From Magnetospirillum gryphiswaldense MSR-1 v2 (GTDB taxonomy: Bacteria > Pseudomonadota > Alphaproteobacteria > Rhodospirillales > Magnetospirillaceae), in the NCBI RefSeq assembly GCF_000513295.1, contig NC_023065.1:1426001-1490000 (forward strand): a stretch of 64,000 bases of DNA, written 5' to 3'. The first letter of the stretch is position 1; every line of letters starts with the position of its first letter. The translations under genes were made by a program, and so were the position numbers. The notes beneath the pieces are model-generated. The model saw only the letters and a list, made by a program, of their open reading frames with translations. It ran no database searches and was not told the DNA's origin. Below are positions 27,539 to 36,332 of this stretch, piece by piece.

Positions 27539-28513
27539 ATGACCTCGCAATCCGTTACCACTGCCGCCGCGTCGTCGTCGGGGCCGTCGCGCCAGACCAT
27601 CTTCGTCGGCATCCTGCTGGTGCTGGCCCTGGCCGCCCCCTTCGCCGTCTATCCGGTGTTCCTGATGAAGGGCCTGTGCTTCGCCCTGTTCGCCGCCGCC
27701 TTCAACCTGATGCTGGGCTATGTCGGGCTTTTGTCCTTCGGCCACGCCATGTTCTTCGGCTGGTCGGCCTATATCACCGCCCATGCGGCCAAGGAATGGG
27801 GGCTGACGCCGGAAATCGCCATCCTGCTCGGCACCTTCTGCGCCGCTGGTCTGGGCGCGGTGGTCGGCTGGCTGGCCATCCGCCGCCAGGGTATCTATTT
27901 CGCCATGATCACCTTGGCCTTGGCCCAGTTGATGTACTTCGTCGCCTTGCAAGCCCCCTTCACCCACGGTGAGGACGGCATCCAGGGCGTGCCGCGCGGC
28001 CATCTGTTCGGGCTGATCGACCTGTCCGACACCATGAACATGTACTATTTCGTCTTGGCCGTGTTCGTGCTGGCGATCTTGTTCCTGTACCGGGTGGTGC
28101 ATTCGCCCTTCGGTCAGGTGTTGAAGGCCATCCGCGACAACGAGCCGCGCGCCATTTCGTTGGGCTATCAGGTCCATCGCTACAAGCTGATCGCCTTCAT
28201 CATCTCGGCTGGCCTGTCGGGCATGGCCGGATCGGTGAAAAGCCTGGTGTTCCAGCTGGCGTCGTTGGCCGACGTGCACTGGCATGCCTCGGGCGAGGTG
28301 GTGCTGATGACCCTGCTGGGCGGCGTCGGCACCATTTTCGGCCCCACCGCCGGTGCCTATCTGGTGGTGACCATCCAGAACTACTTCGCCTCCGCCGGGT
28401 CGTGGGTGACCATCATCCAGGGTTTCATCTTCGTGGTCTGCGTCCTGGCCTTCCGCGCCGGTATCGTCGGCGTGTTCGCGCCCTGGCTGAAGAAGCGCGG
28501 CATCGAGGCCTGA
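27539..28513 (+). CDS. livM: Liv-type ABC permease LivM
   Basis: A 324-residue membrane protein. FNLMLGYVGLLSFGHAMFFGWSAY and the EAA-like KLIAFIISAGLSGMAGSVKSL and GGVGTIFGPTAGAYLV motifs mark LivM. The usual fused ATPase domain is absent. It is followed 11 bases later by the Usp gene. Confidence 0.93.
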   Translation: MTSQSVTTAAASSSGPSRQTIFVGILLVLALAAPFAVYPVFLMKGLCFALFAAAFNLMLGYVGLLSFGHAMFFGWSAYITAHAAKEWGLTPEIAILLGTFCAAGLGAVVGWLAIRRQGIYFAMITLALAQLMYFVALQAPFTHGEDGIQGVPRGHLFGLIDLSDTMNMYYFVLAVFVLAILFLYRVVHSPFGQVLKAIRDNEPRAISLGYQVHRYKLIAFIISAGLSGMAGSVKSLVFQLASLADVHWHASGEVVLMTLLGGVGTIFGPTAGAYLVVTIQNYFASAGSWVTIIQGFIFVVCVLAFRAGIVGVFAPWLKKRGIEA

Positions 28514-28524
28514 GGGAGAGAAAA

Positions 28525-29331
28525 ATGTATAAAGACATCCTCGTTCACCTGGATGGCGGTCACCGCGATCCGCTGCGCATCGAAGCCGCCGCCGCCTTGG
28601 CCAAGCGCTTCGGCGGTCGGCTGACCGGCCTGTTCGCCCGAGCCGAGAATCAAGGTCTGGCGGTGATCGCCCGCCGTGGTTCGGAAGCCTTCGAGACGGC
28701 TGCCGCCACCTCGGAACGGCAGTTCAACGAAGTCGTCGCCCAGACCGGCATCAGCGCGCGCTGGTGGCGGCTGGAACACGGTGAGCAAAGCCACGTCCTG
28801 GCCGAAACCGCCATCGCCGCCCGCTTCCACGATCTGGTCATCGTCGGCCAGCATCATGACGGCAAGGACGCCCCCGAGGATCTGATCGAGCAATTGGTGC
28901 TGCAATCGGGCCGTCCGGTGCTGATCCTGCCGTCGGTGGACAAATATCCGTCCATCGGCAGCAATATCATGGTCGCCTGGAACGGCGGGCGCGAGGCCAC
29001 CCGTGCCTTGCACGATGCCATGCCGCTGCTGGAAGGCGCGGAAACGGTGGAAATCATCTCGGTCCGTGCCCAGCAGCGCAGCCCCGATGCCAAGCTGCCG
29101 CCCTTGTCCATCATCGAGCACATGACCCAACACGGCGCCAAGGTGACGCGCGAGGTTCTGGCCGGCGAGGATATCGGCGTCATGGACCTGCTGCTGTCGC
29201 GCGCCTTCGACCAGGGCTGCGACCTGTTGGTCATGGGCGGCCATGGCGGCTATCACCTGCCCTTCTTCAAGGGCGCCGGCACCCGCCACATCCTGAAGCA
29301 CATGACCCTGCCGGTACTAATGAGTCATTAA
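28525..29331 (+). CDS. Tandem universal stress protein
   Basis: A 268-residue protein with two Usp-like domains: MYKDILVHLDGGHRDPLRIEAA in the first and SNIMVAWNGGREATRALHDAMPLL through CDLLVMGGHGGYHLPFFKGAGTRHILKHMTLPVLMS in the second. The second carries the G-x2-G-x9-G-like nucleotide-binding loop (GGHGGYHLPFFKGAG). GGGAGAG precedes the ATG. It is probably cotranscribed with livM and ends at two terminators in tandem. Confidence 0.9.
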   Translation: MYKDILVHLDGGHRDPLRIEAAAALAKRFGGRLTGLFARAENQGLAVIARRGSEAFETAAATSERQFNEVVAQTGISARWWRLEHGEQSHVLAETAIAARFHDLVIVGQHHDGKDAPEDLIEQLVLQSGRPVLILPSVDKYPSIGSNIMVAWNGGREATRALHDAMPLLEGAETVEIISVRAQQRSPDAKLPPLSIIEHMTQHGAKVTREVLAGEDIGVMDLLLSRAFDQGCDLLVMGGHGGYHLPFFKGAGTRHILKHMTLPVLMSH

Positions 29332-29335
29332 GTTC

Positions 29336-29385
29336 CCCTGGGCCCGTGGCCGCCCCGCCAACCCCACGGGCCCAGGGTCGTTTTT
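29336..29385 (+). terminator. Terminator after the Usp gene, copy 1
   Basis: A perfect 14-bp stem (CCCTGGGCCCGTGG and CCACGGGCCCAGGG) around a 14-base loop, followed by TCG and five T. An almost identical unit follows 56 bases downstream. Confidence 0.88.
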
Positions 29386-29391
29386 AGGTTC

Positions 29392-29440
29392 CCATGGGCC
29401 CGTGGCCGCCCCGCCAACCCCACGGGCCCAGGGTCGGTTT
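29392..29440 (+). terminator. Terminator after the Usp gene, duplicated copy 2
   Basis: Same hairpin as copy 1 displaced by 56 bases, with one mismatch in the stem (CCAT instead of CCCT) and a T-rich end. It lies just before the stop codon of the converging MaoC-like gene. Confidence 0.85.
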
Positions 29441-29445
29441 TATTT

Positions 29446-29892
29446 TCAGCCTTTACTTTGAACAACCAGCGGTGAAGTGAAGACCTGTACCTTCTCGCCC
29501 GCCGCATCCACAGTGGTCACCCGCATGCGGCAGATACCGTAGCCGGGCTTCGAGCGCATGGGCCGCACCTCCAGCACCTCCATTTCGGCGCGCAAGACGT
29601 CGCCGGGACGGACCGGGCGAAACCACTTCAATTCCTCGATCCCAGCCCCGATCACACCGTTGACCGGGGTGAAACCGCTGGTTACCAACAGACGCATGGT
29701 AATACAGGCGGTCTGCCAGCCACTGGCCGCCAGCCCATTGAAAAAGCTGTCCTCAGCCGCAACCTCGTCCAGATGAAACACTTGCGGATCCCAAAGAGCG
29801 GCAAACTCCTTGATGGATTGCGCCGTAACTTCAAAATCACCGGATTTAAAAGTGTCGCCCGCGCTAATATCATCAAGGTAAAGCTTACTCAT
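29446..29892 (-). CDS. MaoC-like (R)-specific enoyl-CoA hydratase family protein
   Basis: A 148-residue single hot-dog protein starting MSKLYLDDISAGDTFKSGDF. DPQVFHLDEVAAEDSFFNGLAASGWQTACITMRLL carries the Asp/His pair of the MaoC hydratase motif (D-x-x-x-x-H). Such proteins hydrate 2-enoyl-CoA or act in branched-chain acyl metabolism; the exact substrate is unknown. It stands alone on the minus strand. Confidence 0.88.
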   Translation of the reverse strand: MSKLYLDDISAGDTFKSGDFEVTAQSIKEFAALWDPQVFHLDEVAAEDSFFNGLAASGWQTACITMRLLVTSGFTPVNGVIGAGIEELKWFRPVRPGDVLRAEMEVLEVRPMRSKPGYGICRMRVTTVDAAGEKVQVFTSPLVVQSKG

Positions 29893-29944
29893 TTCCAGAC
29901 CTCGTGCAGATGGATGACTTTATTTACGGGTCAAGCCAGCAGCC

Positions 29945-29984
29945 GTCAACAGCTGTCGACAATGGTCGACAAAGGTCAACAAAA
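29945..29984. repeat. Four 10-bp phased direct repeats
   Basis: GTCAACAGCT, GTCGACAATG, GTCGACAAAG and GTCAACAAAA follow one another without spacing. The core GTC(A/G)ACA recurs every 10 bases, about one helical turn. It lies in the 199-base gap between the diverging MaoC-like and DUF4197 genes and may be a protein-binding array. Confidence 0.75.
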
Positions 29985-30091
29985 CTGGCCTAAGATTGCT
30001 TCTTTGGTTGGACTCCATGAAATCCACGTGGATGCGCACATCATATGCGAGTAGCATAGGGTCACTTAGCGCGTTCGCAGCAGGGGGGCTG

Positions 30092-30847
30092 ATGCGTCGT
30101 ATTTTCGCCTTTACCGCTATTCTTGTCTGTTCCGGTCCGGCCTTTGCTCAGGGGTCGTTGATGGATTTGGGCAAGTCCGTGCTGAAGCAACAGGTTGAAG
30201 GCGGTGCGACCACGTCCTCGGCTTCCGGTCAGCGCGGACAGTCCTTGTCGGTCACCGATATCGCCGCCGGTCTGAAGGAAGCGTTGAAGACCGGCACCGG
30301 CAAGGTCACCGGTCAGTTGGGGGCCAAGGATGGCTTCAACACCGATCCGTCCGTGCACATTCCCCTGCCAGACAGCCTGCAAAAAGTTCAATCGGGACTG
30401 AAGATGGTGGGCATGTCGGGTCTGGCCGACGACCTTGAACTGCGCCTCAACCGCGCCGCCGAGGCCGCCACCCCCGAAGCCAAGCGCATCTTCTGGTCGG
30501 CCCTGGATAAAATGACCCTGGATGATGCGCGGGCCATTCTCAACGGGCCGCAGGATGCCGCCACCCAATATTTCAAGCGCAGCATGAGCCCCGACCTCAA
30601 GACCGCCATGCGTCCGGTGGTCGAACGCAACGTCGCCGAGGCCGGGGCGGTGAAAAGCCTGGATGCCATGACCAGCGCGGCCAAGGGGATGGCGCCAGGC
30701 CTGGATGGCAAGACCATGCTGACCGATCACGTTCTGGATGCAGCGCTTTCCGGTATTTTCTCGTATCTCGGCAAGGAAGAAGCCGCCATCCGCCAGGATC
30801 CCGCCAAGCAAGGCAGCGACATCCTGCGCAAGGTATTCTCCAACTGA
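30092..30847 (+). CDS. DUF4197 exported protein
   Basis: A 251-residue protein with signal peptide MRRIFAFTAILVCSGPAFAQ. DIAAGLKEALKTGTGKVTGQLGAKDGFNTDPSVHIPLPDSL and DDARAILNGPQDAATQYFKRSMSPDL are characteristic of DUF4197, an uncharacterised periplasmic helical family. CAGGGGGG lies before the ATG. It precedes the AsmA gene by 17 bases and is probably in its operon. Confidence 0.88.
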   Translation: MRRIFAFTAILVCSGPAFAQGSLMDLGKSVLKQQVEGGATTSSASGQRGQSLSVTDIAAGLKEALKTGTGKVTGQLGAKDGFNTDPSVHIPLPDSLQKVQSGLKMVGMSGLADDLELRLNRAAEAATPEAKRIFWSALDKMTLDDARAILNGPQDAATQYFKRSMSPDLKTAMRPVVERNVAEAGAVKSLDAMTSAAKGMAPGLDGKTMLTDHVLDAALSGIFSYLGKEEAAIRQDPAKQGSDILRKVFSN

Positions 30848-30864
30848 CTGAATTTGGGGCGAAA

Positions 30865-32892
30865 ATGAAGAAAGTCCTCGCCATAATCGGCGTGATCGTG
30901 GTGCTGGTGATCGGCGCGCTGGTGGCGCTGCCCATGCTGGTCCCCGCCGACAAGATCAAGGAAGAAGTGGTGGCCCAGGTCAAGGCCGCCACCGGGCGCG
31001 ACCTGACCATCCAGGGCAAGGTCTCGGTTTCCGCCTTCCCCAGCCTGGGCGTCGAGGTGGCCAACATCGCCCTGGCCAATCCGGCTGGTTTTTCCACCAA
31101 GGATCTGGTGCGCCTGGGCGCCCTGGACGTCAAACTGAAGCTGTTGCCCATCCTGTCGGGCCGGGTCGAGGTCGATTCCTTCGTCCTGGTCGATCCGGTG
31201 ATCACCTTGGAAGTGGACCGCAAGGGCAAGGCCAATTGGGTGTTCGACACCCCCGCCGCCGCCCCTGCCGCTGCCGACAAGACCAAGCCGGCTGAAAAGT
31301 CCGCTGGCGGCGGTGCTTCCGCCGGCCTGGGCGATCTGGTGCTGGGCGACGTGCGCATCAGCAACGGCAAGCTGACCTATATCGACGGCCCCGCCGGCAC
31401 CAAGGAAGAGGTGGACGGCATCAATCTGACCGTGTCGCTGAAAAGCCTGGATGACCCGCTGGCGCTCAAGGGTGCGCTCAACTGGCGGGCCAAGGCCATC
31501 GAGCTGGGCCTGAACGTGGCCAAGCCGCGCGCCCTGATCGACGGCAAGTCCAGCGCGGCGGACATCACCATCAGCTCCGAGCCGGTGAAGTTCGCCTTCA
31601 AGGGCGAGGCCAACGGCGGCGCGACCGCAGGGGCCAAGGGCACTATCGACCTGTCGGTACCGTCCATCCGCACTCTGGCGCAATGGGCCACCGGCAAGCC
31701 TTTGGCCATGGAAGGCAGCGGCCTGGGGCCGTTCGCGCTGACTGGTCAATTGGCCGCCGCCGGCAGCAAGCTGTCGCTGACCCAAGCCAAGATCGCCATC
31801 GATGCCATCAAGGCCAGCGGCGATTTCAACGTCGACACCGGCGGTGCCCGCCCGGCGCTGAAGGGCAAGCTGGACGTGGAAGCCCTGGACCTCAACCCCT
31901 ATCTGCCCGCCGACAAGCCGGCAGCGAGCGGCGGCGGCACCTCTGCCCCGGCGGCGGGCGGCGGCTCCAAGGGTAAATCCGATTGGAGCGATGCCCCCAT
32001 CGACGCCGCCGGCCTGAAGGCCGCCGATGTGGACTTCGCCCTCTCCGTCGGCTCGATCCTGGTCAAGAAGATCAAAGTCGGCAAAAGCGCCCTCAAGGTG
32101 GTGCTCAATAATGGCCGGCTCACCGCCGACCTGACCGAACTGGCGCTCTATCAGGGCGCCGGCAAGGCCCGCTTCGGCCTGGACGGCAGCCAGCCCGGCC
32201 TTGGCCTGGACGCGTCCTTCGCGCTCAAGGGCTTGCAGGCGGAACCGTTCCTGACCGATGCCGCCGACTTCACCCGCCTGGAAGGCACCGGCAATTTCGA
32301 CATCCAGGTCACCGGTCGCGGTCGTACCGAACGGCAATTGGTGTCCAGCCTGAACGGCAAGGGCGCAGTCGCTTTCCTGAACGGCGCCATCAAGGGTATC
32401 AATCTGGCGGAAATGGTCCGCAACGTCACCACCGCCTTCGCCGGCGGCGGCGGCGGTACCGCGCAAAAGACCGATTTCGCCGAATTGGGCGGCACCTTCA
32501 CCATCGCCAACGGCATCGTCAACAACCAGGATCTGGCGTTGAAGTCACCGTTGCTGCGGGTCGAGGGCAAGGGCACGGTGGAATTGCCGCCGCGCACCGT
32601 CCATTACCGTGTCGAGCCCAAGGCCGTCGCCTCGCTGGAAGGCCAAGGCGGCAAGTCCGATGTGGGCGGCATTCAAGTGCCGGTCATCATCGAAGGCCCA
32701 TGGGACAACCTGTCTTATCGCCCCGACCTGGAAGCCATGCTGAAGGGTCAGGCCACCAAAGCCATCGGTGACGCCATCGGCGGCAAGGCCGGCGGTGTCG
32801 GCGGCTTGCTGGGCGGCTCTGACGGGTCGTCCTCGGGCGATAAGAAATCCGGTCCGCTGCCCATCAATCCGGGCGGCCTGTTCGGTCGTTGA
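30865..32892 (+). CDS. AsmA family protein
   Basis: A 675-residue protein with one N-terminal membrane helix (MKKVLAIIGVIVVLVIGALV) and a long periplasmic beta-rich part. VKAATGRDLTIQGKVSVSAFPSLGVEVANIALANP is the AsmA N-terminal signature and RLEGTGNFDIQVTGRGRTERQLVSSLNGKGAVAFLNGAIKGINLAEMVRN the C-terminal one. AsmA-like proteins take part in lipid transport between membranes. Low-complexity Ala/Gly/Lys linkers occur near residues 130-155 and 352-370. Confidence 0.92.
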   Translation: MKKVLAIIGVIVVLVIGALVALPMLVPADKIKEEVVAQVKAATGRDLTIQGKVSVSAFPSLGVEVANIALANPAGFSTKDLVRLGALDVKLKLLPILSGRVEVDSFVLVDPVITLEVDRKGKANWVFDTPAAAPAAADKTKPAEKSAGGGASAGLGDLVLGDVRISNGKLTYIDGPAGTKEEVDGINLTVSLKSLDDPLALKGALNWRAKAIELGLNVAKPRALIDGKSSAADITISSEPVKFAFKGEANGGATAGAKGTIDLSVPSIRTLAQWATGKPLAMEGSGLGPFALTGQLAAAGSKLSLTQAKIAIDAIKASGDFNVDTGGARPALKGKLDVEALDLNPYLPADKPAASGGGTSAPAAGGGSKGKSDWSDAPIDAAGLKAADVDFALSVGSILVKKIKVGKSALKVVLNNGRLTADLTELALYQGAGKARFGLDGSQPGLGLDASFALKGLQAEPFLTDAADFTRLEGTGNFDIQVTGRGRTERQLVSSLNGKGAVAFLNGAIKGINLAEMVRNVTTAFAGGGGGTAQKTDFAELGGTFTIANGIVNNQDLALKSPLLRVEGKGTVELPPRTVHYRVEPKAVASLEGQGGKSDVGGIQVPVIIEGPWDNLSYRPDLEAMLKGQATKAIGDAIGGKAGGVGGLLGGSDGSSSGDKKSGPLPINPGGLFGR

Positions 32893-32923
32893 TTTTTCAT
32901 AACCTCACTAGGAGACATTACCC

Positions 32924-33766
32924 ATGAAGAAGTTTATGACCCGCGCCATCGCTGGCGCCGCCCTGCTGAGCCTGGGCGCCTGTGCCTCGCATTGGGATAT
33001 CGACGGCGTCGCCGCCCTGCCCAATTCGGGTGATGCCTTCACCAAGGCTTTGCAGACCCGTTACCTGGAACGCGCCCGCTTCGAAAAGGGTGAATCCGAC
33101 TGGTACGACGTCGATTTCTTCACCAACAAGGCCCGTCAGTCCGCCAGCGGCATCGCTCCGGCGCCGCAGCATCCGACCGATCGTGGTCTGGCCGGTCGCG
33201 CCGACGTGAAGGCCTCGCACGACAAGCTGGTCGCCGCCCTGGCCGTCACCGGCGCCACCAAGGACGCTCCTGACGCCTGCGCCCTGGCCCAGACCTGGCA
33301 TGACCATTGGCTGGAACAGCTGGAAGAAGGCTTCCAGGCCGACGACATCGCCGAAGCCAAGAACGGCTACGACAAGGCCATCCCGCTGTGCGTGCCCAAG
33401 CCCGTCGTCGCCGCCCCGGCCTCGCCCAAGATCATCAAGCAGTTCGTAGTCTATTTCGACCTGGGCAAGTCGGCGATCACCGCCGCCGCCAAGAAGATCC
33501 TGGTTGACGTGGTCAAGGACGAAGCCGCGCTGAAGCCGACCAGCGTCTATCTGGCCGGTCACACCGACACCGTCGGCAATGCCAAGGCCAACGAAGCCCT
33601 GTCGATCAAGCGCACCGAAACCGTGGCCAAGGAACTGGCCAAGATGGGCGTCGCCACCAAGGTCTTGGACATGAAGTCCCATGGCGAAGCCAAGCTGGCC
33701 GTGCCGACCAAGGACAACGTCGCCGAAGGCAAGAATCGTCGCGTTGAAATCATGTTTGAAAAGTAA
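32924..33766 (+). CDS. OmpA-like peptidoglycan-associated lipoprotein
   Basis: A 280-residue protein with a lipoprotein signal (LLSLGACAS; lipobox LGAC) and a C-terminal OmpA domain: FVVYFDLGKSAITAAAKKIL, LAGHTDTVGNAKANEALSIKRTETV and NRRVEIMF. The middle holds an alpha-helical part with two cysteines. It should anchor the outer membrane to peptidoglycan. AGGAGA precedes the ATG, and a terminator follows. Confidence 0.92.
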   Translation: MKKFMTRAIAGAALLSLGACASHWDIDGVAALPNSGDAFTKALQTRYLERARFEKGESDWYDVDFFTNKARQSASGIAPAPQHPTDRGLAGRADVKASHDKLVAALAVTGATKDAPDACALAQTWHDHWLEQLEEGFQADDIAEAKNGYDKAIPLCVPKPVVAAPASPKIIKQFVVYFDLGKSAITAAAKKILVDVVKDEAALKPTSVYLAGHTDTVGNAKANEALSIKRTETVAKELAKMGVATKVLDMKSHGEAKLAVPTKDNVAEGKNRRVEIMFEK

Positions 33767-33778
33767 GCCTTACTGGCT

Positions 33779-34666
33779 TTACTTTCGGGAGAAGGCGGGG
33801 GAAACCCCGCCTTTTTCTTTGCCGCAAAATACCCTGGCCCAGACGATCACCGCCAATGCGGTGACGTTCATCACCAGGGCGTAGACGATGCTGGGCACCA
33901 TCATGGCCGGCGAGCCCAGCAAGGTGGCGGCGATGAAAATGCCCAAGGCGCCGTTCTGCAACCCGGTTTCCAGCACCACCGCCAGTTTTTCCCGCCGTTC
34001 CAACCGGCCCAGCCGCCCGACCAACCAAGCCAGCGCCATGGCCCCGACATTGATGGCCAGGGCCGGCGGCAGCACGTCGCCAGCATGGGTCATCATGGTG
34101 CGCCACTGGCTGGCGAAGGCACCGGCGACGATGAAGGCGAACAAGATGGTGGCCACATGGCGGGCCAACTTTTCCACCCGCGCCGATTCTTCCGGCCAGC
34201 GATGATTGAGGCTCATGGCCAGGATCAGCGGCAAGGTGGCGACCACGAACACACCCAAGGTCATGCGCGCCACCGGCAAATCCACCGCGCCCCCCTGCCC
34301 GCCCACATGCACCAGCGCCAGATTGACGACGAAGGGCACGCTGAGGGCGCCGAATACGCTGGTGATGGCGGTCAGCGACACCGCCAGGGCGGTGGCACCG
34401 CCGGCCAGATGGGTCAGCAGGTTCGAGGTGATGCCGCCCGGACAGGCGGCCAGGATCAGCAGGCCGATGGCGAAATCCGTGGGCATGGGCACCACCAGCA
34501 CGACGATCCAGGCGACCAGCGGCAACAGCACCATTTGCGCCAACAGGCCCAGGGCCATGGCCTTGGGCCGGGTGAACACCAGGGCGAAATCGGCCGGACG
34601 CAAGCTCAGGCCCATGGCGAACATGATGACCGCCAGGGCCACCAGCAGCAGAATATCGGTGATCAC
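33779..34666 (-). CDS. SBF-like (bile acid:sodium symporter superfamily) transporter
   Basis: A 295-residue protein with about nine membrane helices. MGLSLRPADFALVFTRPKAMALGLLAQMVLLPLVAWIV, CPGGITSNLLTHLAGGATALAVSLTAITS and ETGLQNGALGIFIAATLL are SBF family motifs. The GTG start overlaps the stop of the menA-like gene (GTGA), so it is cotranslated with it. The substrate is unknown. It is the last gene of the nos-ubiE-menA run. Confidence 0.88.
   Translation of the reverse strand: MITDILLLVALAVIMFAMGLSLRPADFALVFTRPKAMALGLLAQMVLLPLVAWIVVLVVPMPTDFAIGLLILAACPGGITSNLLTHLAGGATALAVSLTAITSVFGALSVPFVVNLALVHVGGQGGAVDLPVARMTLGVFVVATLPLILAMSLNHRWPEESARVEKLARHVATILFAFIVAGAFASQWRTMMTHAGDVLPPALAINVGAMALAWLVGRLGRLERREKLAVVLETGLQNGALGIFIAATLLGSPAMMVPSIVYALVMNVTALAVIVWARVFCGKEKGGVSPAFSRK
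33792..33816 (+). terminator. Terminator of the OmpA-like gene
   Basis: AAGGCGGGG and CCCCGCCTT pair around GAAA, followed by TTT and a T-rich end. It lies within the 3' coding end of the converging SBF gene, which therefore encodes part of the hairpin. Confidence 0.85.
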
Positions 34667-35613
34667 CAGACAACTCCCGCCGCCAATAGGGCGGCCAAGA
34701 CCAGTTGATAACGCGCCGTCCCCGCCAGCAGGGCGTTGAAGGCCGGCCCGCGCGGCGTGGCGGCGAAGGCCAGCAGCAGCCGCACCGCCCACGGCGCCGC
34801 CAGCAAAATGCCCCAGGCGCCCAAGGGCATGACGGGGATCAACAGCAACGGGAACGGCAGCAGCACGAAAGCGGCATAGGCCAGCTTGCTGCCGTCAAGC
34901 CCCAGGCGGATGGCCAGGGTGCGGCGTCCGACCAGCCGGTCGTGTTCCATGTCGCGGTAATTGTTGGCCATCAACACCCCGGCGGCGGGCAGGCCGATGG
35001 CCACCCCCACCAACAGCGTGCGCACCGACAGGGCATCGGCCATCAGCCACACCGTACCGGCCACCGCCCCCAGACCGAAAAAGGCGATGACGAAGATTTC
35101 GCCCAAGGCGGTATAGGCGATGGGGCGCGGCCCGCCGGAATAGGCCCAGCCGGCCAGCAGCGACGCCGCCCCCAGGGCGATGATCGGCCAACCGCCCAGC
35201 CAGCCCAGATAAAGCCCGGCCAGGGCGGCCAGGGCGAAACAGGCCAGGGCGGCAAAGCGCACCCGCTGGGGACTGGCCCAACCCAGGGCGGTGACCCGTG
35301 GCGGGCCTTGGCGCATGGGCTGGTCGCCGCCGCGCAGATAATCGCCCAGATCGTTCCACAGATTGGTGCCGGCCTGGATCAGCAGTGCCGCCAGCAGCGC
35401 CACCAGCAAGGGCAGCGGACGAATGGCGTGAAATTCCGCCCAGGCCCAGCCGGCCCCGGCCAGCACCGGAGCAACGGCGATGGTCAGGGTGCGCGGACGC
35501 ATGGCGGCCAGCCACAGGCGCCAGCCGGTGGGCGGCTGGTCGGCGCGGCTGGCGGGCGGGGCTGGTTCCAGATGGGGCAACGTGCCTTTGGCTGGGCCGG
35601 ATTCGGCTTTCAT
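34663..35613 (-). CDS. menA: UbiA-family prenyltransferase, MenA-like
   Basis: A 316-residue protein with eight or nine helices. The first Asp-rich motif is NLWNDLGDYLRGGDQ and the second YRDMEHDRLVGRRTLAIRLG, the pattern of 1,4-dihydroxy-2-naphthoate prenyltransferase (MenA) rather than of UbiA (which has NDxxDxxxD...RPL). The ATG overlaps the ubiE stop. With ubiE it would make the last two steps of menaquinone. Its position after nosY suggests a link with quinol supply to N2O reduction. Confidence 0.8.
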   Translation of the reverse strand: MKAESGPAKGTLPHLEPAPPASRADQPPTGWRLWLAAMRPRTLTIAVAPVLAGAGWAWAEFHAIRPLPLLVALLAALLIQAGTNLWNDLGDYLRGGDQPMRQGPPRVTALGWASPQRVRFAALACFALAALAGLYLGWLGGWPIIALGAASLLAGWAYSGGPRPIAYTALGEIFVIAFFGLGAVAGTVWLMADALSVRTLLVGVAIGLPAAGVLMANNYRDMEHDRLVGRRTLAIRLGLDGSKLAYAAFVLLPFPLLLIPVMPLGAWGILLAAPWAVRLLLAFAATPRGPAFNALLAGTARYQLVLAALLAAGVVW

Positions 35614-36332
35614 GCCTTGGTCCCTTGGTGCAAGCAGGCGATGCCGCCAGAGTAGTTGCGCCACTCCACCTCGGTAAACCCAGCATCGCGCATGGCCGCC
35701 GCCAATTCGCCCTGGGCGGGGAAACGGCGGATGGATTCGACCAGATAATCGTAGGCCGCCGGCTCACCCGCCACCCACGCCCCCAGGCGCGGAATGGCGA
35801 AGCGCGACCACGCATCGTAGCCGGGACGGATGATGGCCCAGGGACGAGAGAATTCCAGGCACCAAAAGCGCCCGCCCGGTTTCAACACCCGGTGGATTTC
35901 GGCCAGGGCGGCATGCAGGCTGGTGGTGTTCCTGAGACCGAAAGCGATGGTCAGCGCATGGGCGCTGTCGTCGGCAAAGGGCATGGCCTCGGCGCTGCCT
36001 TCGACGAATTCCACCGAGGCGGGACAACGGCCCATGCCCACCGCCATCATGGCGGTGCTGGGGTCGCACACCACCACCCGCGCCCCCGATGGCGCCAGCA
36101 GGCGGGCGATATCGCCGGTGCCACCGGCCAGGTCGATGATGGTCTGACCGGACCGGGCGGCAACGGCACCGGCCATGGAGTGTTTCCACAGGCGATGGAT
36201 GCCCATGGACATGATGTCGTTCATCAGGTCATAGCGCCCGGCCACCGCCTGGAACAGGGATCGGATGCGGCGCTCACGCTCGGTCGCGGTGACGCTTTCG
36301 CGGCCGAAACTGCCCGAGAGCGGGTCGGTCAC
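35610..36332 (-). CDS. ubiE: UbiE/MenG quinone C-methyltransferase
   Basis: A 240-residue SAM methyltransferase. LFQAVAGRYDLMNDIMSMGIHRLWK, IIDLAGGTGDIARLL and FGLRNTTSLHAALAEIHRVLKPGGRFWCLEFS are UbiE/MenG motifs. It methylates demethylmenaquinone and/or the ubiquinone precursor. Next to a menA-like gene the MenG role is favoured. It overlaps nosY upstream through ATGA. Confidence 0.9.
   Translation of the reverse strand: MTDPLSGSFGRESVTATERERRIRSLFQAVAGRYDLMNDIMSMGIHRLWKHSMAGAVAARSGQTIIDLAGGTGDIARLLAPSGARVVVCDPSTAMMAVGMGRCPASVEFVEGSAEAMPFADDSAHALTIAFGLRNTTSLHAALAEIHRVLKPGGRFWCLEFSRPWAIIRPGYDAWSRFAIPRLGAWVAGEPAAYDYLVESIRRFPAQGELAAAMRDAGFTEVEWRNYSGGIACLHQGTKA

Noticed and set aside
25298-28285. 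995-codon open frame on the minus strand opposite livK, livH and livM
   Set aside because: The plus-strand liv genes are unmistakable; the antisense product is low-complexity and has no ribosome binding site or family motif.
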